Below are positions 1 through 6,933 of a stretch of 7,990 nt of DNA, one piece after another. The notes under the pieces are model-generated. The model did no database searches, was not told the DNA's origin, and saw only the letters and a program-made list of their open reading frames with translations. Source of the DNA: Methylophilaceae bacterium UBA5127 (GTDB lineage: Bacteria > Pseudomonadota > Gammaproteobacteria > Burkholderiales > Methylophilaceae); assembly GCA_002414145.1 (NCBI GenBank), contig DHYP01000035.1, positions 43,006-50,995 on the forward strand. The letters run 5' to 3'. The translations under genes and the position numbers were made by a program. Within the stretch, counting starts at the first letter, position 1; every line of letters starts with the position of its first letter.

Positions 1-1631
1 GGCTGAATAATATTCAAGATTGGTGTATTTCTCGCCAGTTATGGTGGGGGCATCAAATCCCTGCTTGGTATGGCGAAAATGGCGAAGTGTTTGTTGCGCA
101 CGACGAGGCTGAGGCTAAACAGATGGCGGCGAAAGCAGGTTACACGGGCAACTTAAAACGTGACGATGACGTGTTAGACACTTGGTATTCCTCTGCGCTC
201 TGGCCGTTCTCTACACTCGATTGGACAGGCAACGAAGCCATCGACGCGCAAAACCAAGCTTTGCAACAGTATTTGCCTTCTAGCGTGTTGGTCACAGGTT
301 TTGACATTATCTTCTTCTGGGTCGCCCGCATGGTGATGATGACCACGCACCTCACGGGAAAAATCCCGTTTAAGCATGTCTATGTCCATGGCTTGATACG
401 CGATGCCGAAGGACAAAAAATGTCCAAGTCTAAGGGCAATGTGCTTGACCCGATTGATTTGATTGACGGTATTGGTTTGGACGAGCTCATCAAAAAACGC
501 ACCACGGGACTGATGAACCCCAAAGATGCAGAAAAAATTGAAAAACGCACGCGCAAAGAATTCCCAGAAGGCATTGCCGCCTATGGCACCGATGCCTTGC
601 GCTTTACCTTTGCCGCTTTAGCCAGCCCAGGGCGAGATATTAAATTTGATTTGCAACGCTGCGATGGCTATCGCAATTTCTGCAACAAACTGTGGAATGC
701 CACCCGTTTTGTGTTAATGAACACCCAAAAAGAAGATGGAACGCCTCAAGACAACGGTTTTGGCGCGGAAAGTTGTGAGGCCGGTGGGCGTAAATTTAGC
801 CAAGCCGACCGTTGGATTGTGAGCTTGCTGCAACGCACAGAGGCAGAAGTGGAACGCGCATTTAATGATTACCGCTTTGATTTGGCGGCGAAAGCGATTT
901 ACGAATTTGTCTGGGATCAGTATTGCGATTGGTATTTAGAAATCGCCAAAGTACAAATTCAAAATGGTGATATTGCCGAGCAGCGTGCAACACGCCGCAC
1001 TTTATTGCGCGTGCTGGAAACCATCTTGCGTCTAGCGCACCCAATTATTCCATTTATCACCGAAGAAATCTGGCAAACCATCGCGCCGATGACAGAGTTA
1101 AAAGACAAAACTCGCGGCACGGAAAGCATTATGTTGCAGGTCTACCCAAGCGCGGATTTGGAGAAAATCGACGAACAAGCCGAAGCTTGGGTGGCGACAC
1201 TCAAAACCGCAGTAGAAGCTTGCCGTAGCTTACGTGGCGAAATGGGCATTTCCCCTGCCGCCAAAGTGCCACTGATTGCTGCGGGTAACGCAGAGCAATT
1301 AAGTGCTTATGCACCTTACCTAAAATCGCTGGCTAAGCTGGAAGATGTCACTATTGTGGCTGAACTGCCAGAAGCCGATGCACCCGTGATGTTAGCTGGT
1401 GATTTTAAACTTATGCTCAAGGTGGAAATTGATGTGGCCGCCGAGAAGGAGCGCTTAGGCAAAGAAATCGCCCGCTTGCAAGGTGAAATCACCAAAGCCA
1501 ATGGTAAATTGAGCAATGAAAGTTTTGTGGCGCGCGCGCCTGCCGCAGTTGTTGAGCAAGAAAATGCGCGTGTTGCAGAATTTTCTGCAGGCTTAGAGAA
1601 ATTGGAAGCACAGTTAGCCAAGTTGAAGTGA
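1..1631 (+). CDS. valS: Valyl-tRNA synthetase, C-terminal part (5' truncated)
   Basis: Class I aminoacyl-tRNA synthetase that charges tRNA-Val with valine in the cytoplasm. The frame is open from base 3, where it reads [18 protein letters not shown], a signature of the second half of the ValS catalytic domain; the GTG at 87 is internal and not the start. About 542 residues are visible. Further motifs are [27 protein letters not shown] and the ATP-binding KMSKS loop at 417-431. These are followed by the conserved [14 protein letters not shown] stretch ([11 protein letters not shown]), [17 protein letters not shown], the helical anticodon-binding domain, and a Lys/Glu-rich C-terminal coiled coil (about the last 65 residues) that ends in AQLAKLK. 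Placing KMSKS against E. coli ValS (951 residues, from memory) suggests that about 415 residues, with the HIGH motif and most of the editing domain, lie off the left edge. No frameshift or missing motif is seen. No convincing terminator follows. Identity is near certain. Confidence 0.97.
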   Translation, partial: LNNIQDWCISRQLWWGHQIPAWYGENGEVFVAHDEAEAKQMAAKAGYTGNLKRDDDVLDTWYSSALWPFSTLDWTGNEAIDAQNQALQQYLPSSVLVTGFDIIFFWVARMVMMTTHLTGKIPFKHVYVHGLIRDAEGQKMSKSKGNVLDPIDLIDGIGLDELIKKRTTGLMNPKDAEKIEKRTRKEFPEGIAAYGTDALRFTFAALASPGRDIKFDLQRCDGYRNFCNKLWNATRFVLMNTQKEDGTPQDNGFGAESCEAGGRKFSQADRWIVSLLQRTEAEVERAFNDYRFDLAAKAIYEFVWDQYCDWYLEIAKVQIQNGDIAEQRATRRTLLRVLETILRLAHPIIPFITEEIWQTIAPMTELKDKTRGTESIMLQVYPSADLEKIDEQAEAWVATLKTAVEACRSLRGEMGISPAAKVPLIAAGNAEQLSAYAPYLKSLAKLEDVTIVAELPEADAPVMLAGDFKLMLKVEIDVAAEKERLGKEIARLQGEITKANGKLSNESFVARAPAAVVEQENARVAEFSAGLEKLEAQLAKLK

Positions 1632-1686
1632 GCTTGAATACAGTTGGGCAGAAGCTTGTCCACCCCAACAGCCCTACTTAATACTT

Positions 1687-1692
1687 TATGAT
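1687..1692 (+). promoter_or_regulatory. Possible -10 element (TATGAT) of the BFD-like gene
   Basis: TATGAT matches the sigma-70 -10 consensus at five of six bases and ends 6 bases before the ATG at 1699. If used, transcription would start at or next to the start codon and give a leaderless mRNA, which agrees with the lack of a Shine-Dalgarno sequence. No good -35 hexamer is seen at 16-18 bases upstream, so this is weak evidence. Confidence 0.25.
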
Positions 1693-1698
1693 ATAGAC

Positions 1699-1893
1699 AT
1701 GCAAAATAGTAGCCCAGATGAAGTGATGTGTTTATGCAGCGGCACTACGCGTGCTGAAATTCAGAGCTTTTTTCTACAAGGCTTGGATCAGGAAGCGATT
1801 TCTCGCAAGACAGGGGCGCTTTCTGGGTGCGCAGGTTGTGAGTGGGAAATCAAAGAATTTTTGAAAGAGCTTGATGAGCAACATAAAGCGTAA
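1699..1893 (+). CDS. BFD-like [2Fe-2S]-binding small protein
   Basis: A 64-residue protein with four cysteines, C11, C13, C44 and C47, in the pattern C-X-C-X30-C-X2-C. This is almost the spacing of bacterioferritin-associated ferredoxin Bfd (C-X-C-X31-C-X2-C), and the flanks CLCSGTT and GCAGC fit the BFD-like [2Fe-2S] domain. It is expected to bind one [2Fe-2S] cluster. In Bfd this cluster carries electrons to bacterioferritin to release iron; other stand-alone or fused BFD-like domains serve in NirB, NifU and other proteins, so the partner here is unknown. No bacterioferritin gene is in view. The gene lies 67 bases after valS on the same strand and could be read from valS or from its own promoter. 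The ATG at 1699 has no Shine-Dalgarno sequence and follows a TATGAT hexamer closely. The gene ends 44 bases from the converging tusA-like gene. The domain call is firm; the biological role is open. Confidence 0.85.
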   Translation: MQNSSPDEVMCLCSGTTRAEIQSFFLQGLDQEAISRKTGALSGCAGCEWEIKEFLKELDEQHKA

Positions 1894-1919
1894 CAGAGAT
1901 CGATTCTTTTGATACGCTT
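1886..1919. terminator. Possible stem-loop between converging genes
   Basis: AAGCGTA (1886-1892) is the exact reverse complement of TACGCTT (1913-1919). After one A-A mismatch the stem can continue for about five weaker pairs (1894-1898 with 1907-1911, including G-T wobbles), leaving an 8-base loop. It overlaps the last codons and stop of the BFD-like gene and sits just past the end of the tusA-like gene, where a shared terminator would be expected. There is no clear T-run on either strand, so an ordinary intrinsic terminator is doubtful. Confidence 0.25.
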
Positions 1920-1937
1920 GATGCACTACTCTGTGGA

Positions 1938-2183
1938 TTAAGTGCCGAATTGATTGGCGCGTTTTTTAATATAAAAAGTAAAAACACCTTCGACCTGTTC
2001 CAGTTGTAAAAGTACGTGTCCTGTTTGTCTACAGAATGCTTCAAAGTCTTTAACTGAGTTTGGGTCTGTTGCCATAATCTTCAATACTTGATTAGGCAAT
2101 AACTCGTTTAAGCCTTTTTTACATCGCAAAATAGGGAGTGGACAGTTAAGATTTTTTGCATCCACTTCTTTATCAAATTCCAT
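1938..2183 (-). CDS. TusA-family sulfur carrier protein
   Basis: An 81-residue protein of the TusA (SirA-like) family. The family motif CPxP is present as NCPLP with the sulfur-carrying cysteine at C14. A second conserved stretch, ATDPNSVKDFEAFC (residues 38-51), ends in a further cysteine, C51. The length matches the family (about 75-85 residues). Such proteins accept sulfur as a persulfide on the CPxP cysteine and pass it on, in E. coli toward tRNA 2-thiouridine synthesis and in sulfur oxidisers toward Dsr or Hdr-like systems. The start ATG at 2183 lies 16 bases after the stop of the rhodanese gene, so the two are probably one transcript; the ribosome site is weak (only a GGAC-like match). 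A rhodanese partner is a plausible sulfur donor, by analogy with known rhodanese-TusA pairs. The sequence resembles the DPxSVKD type of TusA-like proteins more than E. coli TusA itself (from memory), so I leave the symbol blank. Confidence 0.9.
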   Translation of the reverse strand: MEFDKEVDAKNLNCPLPILRCKKGLNELLPNQVLKIMATDPNSVKDFEAFCRQTGHVLLQLEQVEGVFTFYIKKRANQFGT

Positions 2184-2199
2184 AAAATTGTCCGTATAT

Positions 2200-2520
2200 T
2201 TATTTTAAAACTAATGAATAACCAGCCTGAGACCACGCGATAATTCCACCAGTTAAATTATATACACTTTTAATGCCTTTGCTGATAGCAAAATCTGCAG
2301 CGAGTGCAGATCTTATGCCACTGTGACAATAAAAAACAACATGGCTAGCGTCTGTTAATTTGGTGTACTCTATAGGCAATAATGGAAGCGGAATATGTAT
2401 TGCATTTGGAATTCTGCCTTTAGCAACCTCATCATCGTTACGCACATCTACGACCAATACTTTGGGCTGTGAAATCAGTGTAAATAAATCAGTAGCTTCA
2501 ATGTCCTGAAACACACCCAT
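2200..2520 (-). CDS. Single-domain rhodanese (sulfurtransferase)
   Basis: A 106-residue protein that is a single rhodanese homology domain, the size of GlpE and mature PspE. Visible marks are VLVVDVRNDDEVAKGRIPNAIHIPLP (shown by its core VDVRNDDE and GRIPNAIHIP), the active-site loop YCHSGIRS with catalytic C65, and the C-terminal YNLTGGIIAWSQAGY, a close match to the usual LxGGIxxW. It has no signal peptide, so it should be cytoplasmic. Rhodaneses move sulfane sulfur through a cysteine persulfide; the gene directly downstream is a TusA-family carrier, which suggests rhodanese-to-TusA sulfur transfer. Upstream lies an AT-rich gap with two inverted repeats that could be an operator. The ATG at 2520 has at best a weak CGAG ribosome site. 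The activity is well supported; the physiological sulfur source is not known. Confidence 0.93.
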   Translation of the reverse strand: MGVFQDIEATDLFTLISQPKVLVVDVRNDDEVAKGRIPNAIHIPLPLLPIEYTKLTDASHVVFYCHSGIRSALAADFAISKGIKSVYNLTGGIIAWSQAGYSLVLK

Positions 2521-2811
2521 GTTTAATATCTCGAAATAGTGTTTACGTATACAATTAATGAGGCAATATTACTATTGTATTGATGCATACAAGGCATAGT
2601 GTACACTAAACATCAGCCTGAATAATTGGTATCAGCTAAAATTTAATGAGCATTTTTACTAGCACGGTTGGCTGGAGATAAGTCGTATCGCACCCCGCTT
2701 TAACTACTATCATCTATTAAAGCATGACAAAAGGATTGCGTGGCTTGAAGACATAGCCCTCTCCTGAAATAGAAGTTAAGTGTGGCATGTCATTCAATGT
2801 TTAATTAAAAC
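2521..2811. other. AT-rich intergenic gap between kdpE and the rhodanese gene
   Basis: This 291-base gap holds no convincing gene. Besides the dyads at 2575-2609, it contains only very short - strand frames: 23 codons at 2717-2788, 25 codons at 2636-2713 in the same frame after two consecutive stop codons, and 14 codons at 2710-2754 with a well-placed AGGAG (2761-2765, 6-base spacer). The stretch TTTAATTAAA just after the kdpE stop is palindromic but lacks the shape of a terminator. No terminator for kdpE and no clear promoter hexamer pair could be seen. Confidence 0.5.
2575..2609. promoter_or_regulatory. Two adjacent inverted repeats ahead of the rhodanese-tusA unit
   Basis: The first dyad is TTGTAT-N6-ATACAA at 2575-2592. 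The second is a perfect 12-base palindrome, TAGTGTACACTA, at 2598-2609. Their centres (2583.5 and 2603.5) are 20 bases apart, about two helical turns, so two regulator dimers could sit on the same face of the DNA. They lie 55-90 bases upstream of the rhodanese start, as expected for an operator. A weaker repeat, CAATA-N4-TATTG, overlaps at 2564-2577. No regulator gene is visible nearby apart from kdpE, and I cannot match the dyads to a known box. Confidence 0.35.
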
Positions 2812-3504
2812 TTAAACAAACCTAAATCCCACGCCAATTTCTGTAATTAAATGTTCAGGTTGAGCAGGATTATCTTCTAATTTTTGTCGTAAGTGGCTCA
2901 TGTAGATTCTAAGATAATGTTCATTCTCTACATATGAGGGCCCCCAAACGTCTTTGAGTAACTGCTTTTGGGTAACCACTCGGCCTGTATTTTTGACTAA
3001 TACTGTGAATAACCTAAACTCGATGGGTGTCAGATGTACGGCTTTCATGGCTTTTGAGACAAGCCTTCTAGACAGATCTACATTAATGTCTCCAAAGTCA
3101 TAGATGCCTTGATGACTTTCTTCGCCTAGCATTGTTCTACGACGTAACTGTGCACGAATTCTTGCTAATAATTCTGGCGTACCAAACGGTTTTGCTAAAA
3201 AATCGTCTGCACCTGCATCTAAGGCAGCGACTTTTTCAACCTCTTGTGTTCTAGCGGAAAGTACAATAATCGGGATATTGCTCCAACTTCTTGTATCACG
3301 AATCACTTCTAAACCATCAATGTCGGGTAACCCTAAATCTAAGATAACCACGTCTGGCTTTCGTGTGCTTATCTCAATCAAACCTTGCTTGCCAGTCTCT
3401 GCACTAAACACCTGAAAACTTTCATTTTCAAGGGTAGATGAAACAAAACGACGAATTTGTTGATCATCTTCTATCAAAATGATATTTGCAATGTAATTTG
3501 TCAT
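2812..3504 (-). CDS. kdpE: KdpE, OmpR-family response regulator of the potassium pump
   Basis: A 230-residue two-component response regulator that, when phosphorylated by KdpD, activates the kdp pump operon. The receiver domain (about residues 7-120) has the acidic pair E12/D13/D14, the phospho-acceptor D56 in VVILDLGLP, S83 in IIVLSAR and K105 in FLAKPFG. The C-terminal half (about 130-230) is an OmpR/PhoB winged helix, with HLTPIEFRLFTVLVKN, the segment GRVVTQKQLL and the recognition-helix region ending in YMSHLRQKLE. Length is typical for KdpE. The start ATG lies 3 bases after the kdpD stop with no Shine-Dalgarno sequence, pointing to translational coupling to kdpD. It is the last gene of the kdp cluster on this strand. 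All residues needed for phosphorylation are present. Identity rests on both sequence and the adjacent kdpD. Confidence 0.96.
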   Translation of the reverse strand: MTNYIANIILIEDDQQIRRFVSSTLENESFQVFSAETGKQGLIEISTRKPDVVILDLGLPDIDGLEVIRDTRSWSNIPIIVLSARTQEVEKVAALDAGADDFLAKPFGTPELLARIRAQLRRRTMLGEESHQGIYDFGDINVDLSRRLVSKAMKAVHLTPIEFRLFTVLVKNTGRVVTQKQLLKDVWGPSYVENEHYLRIYMSHLRQKLEDNPAQPEHLITEIGVGFRFV

Positions 3505-3507
3505 GAA

Positions 3508-6225
3508 TTAGGGTTTAAGTTCATCAACGGGTGGAAGACTTGGTGGCATGCCTAATGGAAGTGAAAAAGTAAAAATAGCGCCGTGTGGAGATTTGTTATT
3601 CGCCCAAATCTTGCCATCATGCGCTTCAATAATTGCTTTGCAGATGGATAGTCCAAGGCCAACACCCGCCTTAGAAGACTCTTTCTCACCACGTGTGAAT
3701 TTATCAAATATTTGATCTTTTAAATTCTCAGGTAAACCCGACCCCTCATCTGTAATAGATACCCAGACTTCTTCCTGCAACTTTTCGGCACTGATATTAA
3801 TTCTACTGCCAGCAGGTGCATATTTGGTAGCATTGTCTAATAAATTACACAAAACGCGATCAATCAACACTGCATCGAATTCAATCAAAGGCAAATTAGA
3901 AGGTAAATCAATGTATATCTGATGCGTTGAAAGTGCCTCTTTCATCGAACGCAATGCAGTACCGACCACCTCTTCAAGCAGTTGCCATTGTTTGTTTAGC
4001 TTAACTTTTCCAGATTGCAGTCTTGCCATATCGAGTAGATTTACCACAAGATTTTTCATTCGAATAGACTGTTCATATAACAACGTGGCATAGTCATAGC
4101 GTTTATCATCAGCGCTAGTTTGCTGCTTAAGTAAGTCTGCTGTTGCAACAATGGTGGTAAGTGGGGTATTTAAGTCATGTGAAATTGCACTTAATACAGC
4201 ATTTCTTAAGCGCTCAGACTCCATCGAAACCAATGCACTTTGTGCAACCTCTACATAATGTACGCGCTCAATCGCAATTGCGATTTGAGAAGCAAATGTA
4301 TCCAATAATTGTCTTTGTTCAGGCAGAAAAATTGTTCTCTTATGCTCAGGTACAATCGCCAATACCCCACGCGTCCGCATGGGGGCTTGTAACGGAACAT
4401 ACAAGACAGGGCTTGATGGCAATGTATCTGTGCCAAAACCAGCTTGCTGTTGATGGTCGTAAACCCACTGAGCGATTCCAAAATCAATCTCTTTAAGGGT
4501 ACTATCTGGCAAGATACTTGCAGACGTATTTACTATTTTTTCCTGATGATCTGGTAATAATATCGCTAATTTGGATTGAAAGACTCCCGACAGATGATGG
4601 GTGCTGATTTCAATGATGTGCGAGGACGTGAGTGCTGAAGCTAGTGACTTTCCTAAATCATATAAAGCACGGCTACGCCTTTCCCTATGCAGGGCAACAA
4701 TTGCCTGATAACGCAGACTGGAAGTAAGGTTGCTAATGACCAAAGACACCACAAGCATGACAGAGAAGGTGAGTAGGTATTGGGTATCAGACACACTAAA
4801 TGAAAGTTTTGGAGGAACAAAAAAGAAATCAAAACTGGCGACACTGACCAAAGAAGAAAAAATTCCAGCCCCTCGCCCATACTTATAGGATATTAATATT
4901 ACCCCTAGCAAGTACACCATCACCACATTAACAAGTTCAAGATACTCTAGAAGTAATGCCGCTATTACAGTGGTAAATGCACAGGTAGCGGCAGCCAAAT
5001 AATAGCCTTTTAGCTTTAAACGCTCGTCTTGTTGCCCAGTACCACCAAAATTTCCGATGTTGGTAACCGGTTTTTCAGTTACTGAGCGCTCTCGGGATAC
5101 CACGTGAATATCAATGTCTGTAGCCTGTTTGGTCAAATCATCTACCAGACCAGGCAAAATGAGGCGTGCAAGTGCAGAGCGAGTCGACTTACCAACGACA
5201 ACCTTTGATACATTGCGACTACGTGCATAATTGAGAACAATTTTAGCCACTTCAGTCCCACTCAAAGTAACTGTTTCTGCACCTAGCGTCTCAGCAAGTT
5301 TCAATATTTTTAAGACATGGTCACGCTGCGCATCTGAAAGGCGCTGCAATCTTGGCGTTTCTACATAGGCGGCAAGCCAATCTGATTTCAAACTATGCGC
5401 TAATCTAGCGGCAACTCTAACTAGCCGCTCTGCTTCAGGACCTGTTCCCAGACAAACAAGAATGCGATCTTTTGCCTGCCAAACTTGCTGAATTGCGCTA
5501 TTGCTTCGGTACTCCTGCATTTGCGAATCAACGCGATCAGCAGTATGTCTTAATGCCATTTCCCGCAATGCGATTAAATTACCTTTACGGAAAAAGTTTT
5601 TGCCCGCACGTTCTGCTTGCTGCGGTAGATACACTTTTCCATCTTGGAGTCTTTGCAACAGTTCTTCAGCAGGTAAGTCGACTAGTATGACCTCATCGGC
5701 CATATCAAATACTTTATCAGGAATGGTTTCATTGACACGGATGCCAGTGATTTGCCCCACTACATCATTGAGGCTTTCAAGATGTTGCACGTTGAGAGTG
5801 GTGTATACATCGATCCCCGCTGACAATAACTCTTCTATATCTTGCCAGCGTTTAGGATGGCGCGAACCCTCAACATTAGAATGGGCAAGTTCGTCTACTA
5901 AAATGAGTGTCGGTTTGCGCAAAAGCGCCGCATCAAGATCAAATTCATATAACTCGCGACCGCGATACTCAAGCTTTTTGAGCGGCAATATATCTAAGCC
6001 AGATATTTGTGATTCTGTTTCACTGCGACCATGCGTTTCAACAATGCCGATAACCACATCTACAGCCTGTAAACGCAGATTACGTGCAGCTGTCAACATA
6101 GCAAATGTTTTACCAACACCTGCACAAGCACCAAAAAATATCTTTAAGCGGCCACTTTTCAGTTTTTCAGCCTCTTTGTTGATTTTGTCCAGCAACTGGT
6201 CTGGATTAGGGCGGTTATCAACCAT
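3508..6225 (-). CDS. kdpD: KdpD, potassium-responsive sensor histidine kinase
   Basis: A 905-residue inner-membrane sensor kinase (E. coli KdpD is 894) that phosphorylates KdpE under potassium limitation or osmotic stress. Domains in order are: the cytoplasmic KdpD domain (about 24-232) with Walker A GACAGVGKT (32-40), Walker-B-like LILVDELAHSN and the NVQHLESLNDVV motif; a universal-stress-protein-like domain (about 253-378); four membrane segments (about 407-501) with short loops; a GAF-like domain (about 535-655); a HisKA domain with phospho-acceptor H683 in SHDLNTP; and a HATPase domain with N box (N794, N798), DEGSGLP (826-832) and GVGLGL (854-859). E. coli has SHDLRTP, so the Arg-to-Asn change beside the histidine motif is unusual but need not inactivate it. 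The ATG at 6225 is the only possible start before an in-frame TAA at 6241-6243, and it has no Shine-Dalgarno sequence. A gap of 97 bases separates it from kdpC. The gene appears intact. Confidence 0.97.
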   Translation of the reverse strand: MVDNRPNPDQLLDKINKEAEKLKSGRLKIFFGACAGVGKTFAMLTAARNLRLQAVDVVIGIVETHGRSETESQISGLDILPLKKLEYRGRELYEFDLDAALLRKPTLILVDELAHSNVEGSRHPKRWQDIEELLSAGIDVYTTLNVQHLESLNDVVGQITGIRVNETIPDKVFDMADEVILVDLPAEELLQRLQDGKVYLPQQAERAGKNFFRKGNLIALREMALRHTADRVDSQMQEYRSNSAIQQVWQAKDRILVCLGTGPEAERLVRVAARLAHSLKSDWLAAYVETPRLQRLSDAQRDHVLKILKLAETLGAETVTLSGTEVAKIVLNYARSRNVSKVVVGKSTRSALARLILPGLVDDLTKQATDIDIHVVSRERSVTEKPVTNIGNFGGTGQQDERLKLKGYYLAAATCAFTTVIAALLLEYLELVNVVMVYLLGVILISYKYGRGAGIFSSLVSVASFDFFFVPPKLSFSVSDTQYLLTFSVMLVVSLVISNLTSSLRYQAIVALHRERRSRALYDLGKSLASALTSSHIIEISTHHLSGVFQSKLAILLPDHQEKIVNTSASILPDSTLKEIDFGIAQWVYDHQQQAGFGTDTLPSSPVLYVPLQAPMRTRGVLAIVPEHKRTIFLPEQRQLLDTFASQIAIAIERVHYVEVAQSALVSMESERLRNAVLSAISHDLNTPLTTIVATADLLKQQTSADDKRYDYATLLYEQSIRMKNLVVNLLDMARLQSGKVKLNKQWQLLEEVVGTALRSMKEALSTHQIYIDLPSNLPLIEFDAVLIDRVLCNLLDNATKYAPAGSRINISAEKLQEEVWVSITDEGSGLPENLKDQIFDKFTRGEKESSKAGVGLGLSICKAIIEAHDGKIWANNKSPHGAIFTFSLPLGMPPSLPPVDELKP

Positions 6226-6232
6226 AGGTGAG

Positions 6233-6238
6233 ATTATA
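6233..6238 (-). promoter_or_regulatory. Possible -10 element (TATAAT) ahead of kdpD
   Basis: A perfect TATAAT on the - strand ends 7 bases before the kdpD ATG, in the 97-base gap after kdpC. If it is a promoter, kdpDE could be expressed apart from the pump genes, starting almost at the start codon. No -35 hexamer is found at 15-18 bases upstream and there is no extended -10 TG, so chance in AT-rich DNA is quite possible. Confidence 0.3.
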
Positions 6239-6322
6239 GGTTAGTTGTAATTGATGCTTTGTAGTAAATACATAAGTGTTAAAGTTTTTCTTTGCGTACA
6301 TAAGGTTATTCAGCATACTTAT

Positions 6323-6922
6323 TTAAGGTAACGTTTTTTCAGTATCTTTGTCTAGCGCTATATTGAGCTTCAACACGTTCACGCGTGGCTCACCAAAAAC
6401 ACCCCATTGGCGTCCTTCCGTGTTTTCATTAATCAATATTTGCACACTGGCTACACTTAACCCTCTCGCTTTTGCGACTCGCGATGCCTGATATGCGGCC
6501 GCAGCAGGACTAATGTGGGGATCTAAACCACTTGCAGAAGCAGTCACTAAATCGACAGGTACAGGAAGTGTGTTATCTGGATTGGCGACTTTCAGCGTAT
6601 TCACTCTACTTTTAACCGCTTCAGCCAACGCTGGATTCAATGGTCCTTGGTTTGAACCAGAAGATACCACAGCATTATTAGGATATGGCCCTGTTGCTGA
6701 GGGACGTCCCCAGAAGTATTTAGGCTCAGTAAAGTTTTGTCCAATTAAAGCGGAGCCGATGAGTTTTCCATCTTTTTCGATCAGCGAACCATTTGCCTGA
6801 GTGGGCAATAACCATTTCCCTAATACTGTGGTGGTTAACGGGTAAGCGATGCCTGTAATAATGCTGAGTAAAATAAAAAGTACTACAGCAGGTCTTATTA
6901 ACTGTTTCAATAACTGTTTCAT
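6323..6922 (-). CDS. kdpC: KdpC, subunit of the KdpFABC potassium-transporting ATPase
   Basis: A 199-residue inner-membrane protein that stabilises the KdpFABC complex and aids potassium uptake driven by KdpB ATP hydrolysis. One N-terminal membrane anchor is seen at about residues 11-36, followed by a soluble periplasmic domain. Family motifs are present in order: QANGSLI (42-48), [11 protein letters not shown] (54-64), [13 protein letters not shown] (69-81), [20 protein letters not shown] (120-139) and RVAKARGLS (148-156), ending in [12 protein letters not shown]. coli KdpC is about 190 residues, so the length is normal. The start is well supported: ATG at 6920-6922 is preceded by AAGGA (6929-6933) with a 6-base spacer. 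That ribosome site overlaps the kdpB stop codon, and the 9-base gap shows a shared transcript with kdpB. No defect is visible. Confidence 0.97.
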   Translation of the reverse strand: MKQLLKQLIRPAVVLFILLSIITGIAYPLTTTVLGKWLLPTQANGSLIEKDGKLIGSALIGQNFTEPKYFWGRPSATGPYPNNAVVSSGSNQGPLNPALAEAVKSRVNTLKVANPDNTLPVPVDLVTASASGLDPHISPAAAAYQASRVAKARGLSVASVQILINENTEGRQWGVFGEPRVNVLKLNIALDKDTEKTLP

Positions 6923-6928
6923 GATAGA

Positions 6929-6933
6929 TCCTT
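6929..6933 (-). promoter_or_regulatory. Ribosome binding site of kdpC (AAGGA)
   Basis: AAGGA lies 6 bases before the kdpC ATG and shares bases with the kdpB stop codon at 6932-6934, so termination of kdpB and initiation of kdpC are likely coupled. It is the clearest ribosome site among the genes in this window. Confidence 0.75.

Noticed and set aside
1316..1663. A 115-codon - strand frame over the end of valS.
   Set aside because: Antisense to the conserved coiled-coil tail of ValS and without any known motif.
1643..1669. GTTGGG and CCCAAC as a possible valS terminator hairpin.
   Set aside because: Only six pairs around a 15-base loop, and no T-run follows; transcription may well continue into the BFD-like gene.
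1656..1684. TTGTCC with TAATAC 17 bases later as a promoter for the BFD-like gene.
   Set aside because: The -10 part matches consensus at only three of six positions, so it is no better than chance in this AT-rich gap.
5501..6244. A 247-codon open frame on the + strand opposite the start of kdpD.
   Set aside because: It is antisense to highly conserved KdpD coding sequence, has a composition rich in Ser, Arg and Cys with no recognisable motif, and is explained by the codon pattern of kdpD.
6265..6322. Possible terminator between kdpC and kdpD (AAAG-AAAAA-CTTT and ATAAG-CTTAT on the - strand).
   Set aside because: Arms of four or five mostly A-T pairs are too weak, and no GC-rich stem with a T-run is present.
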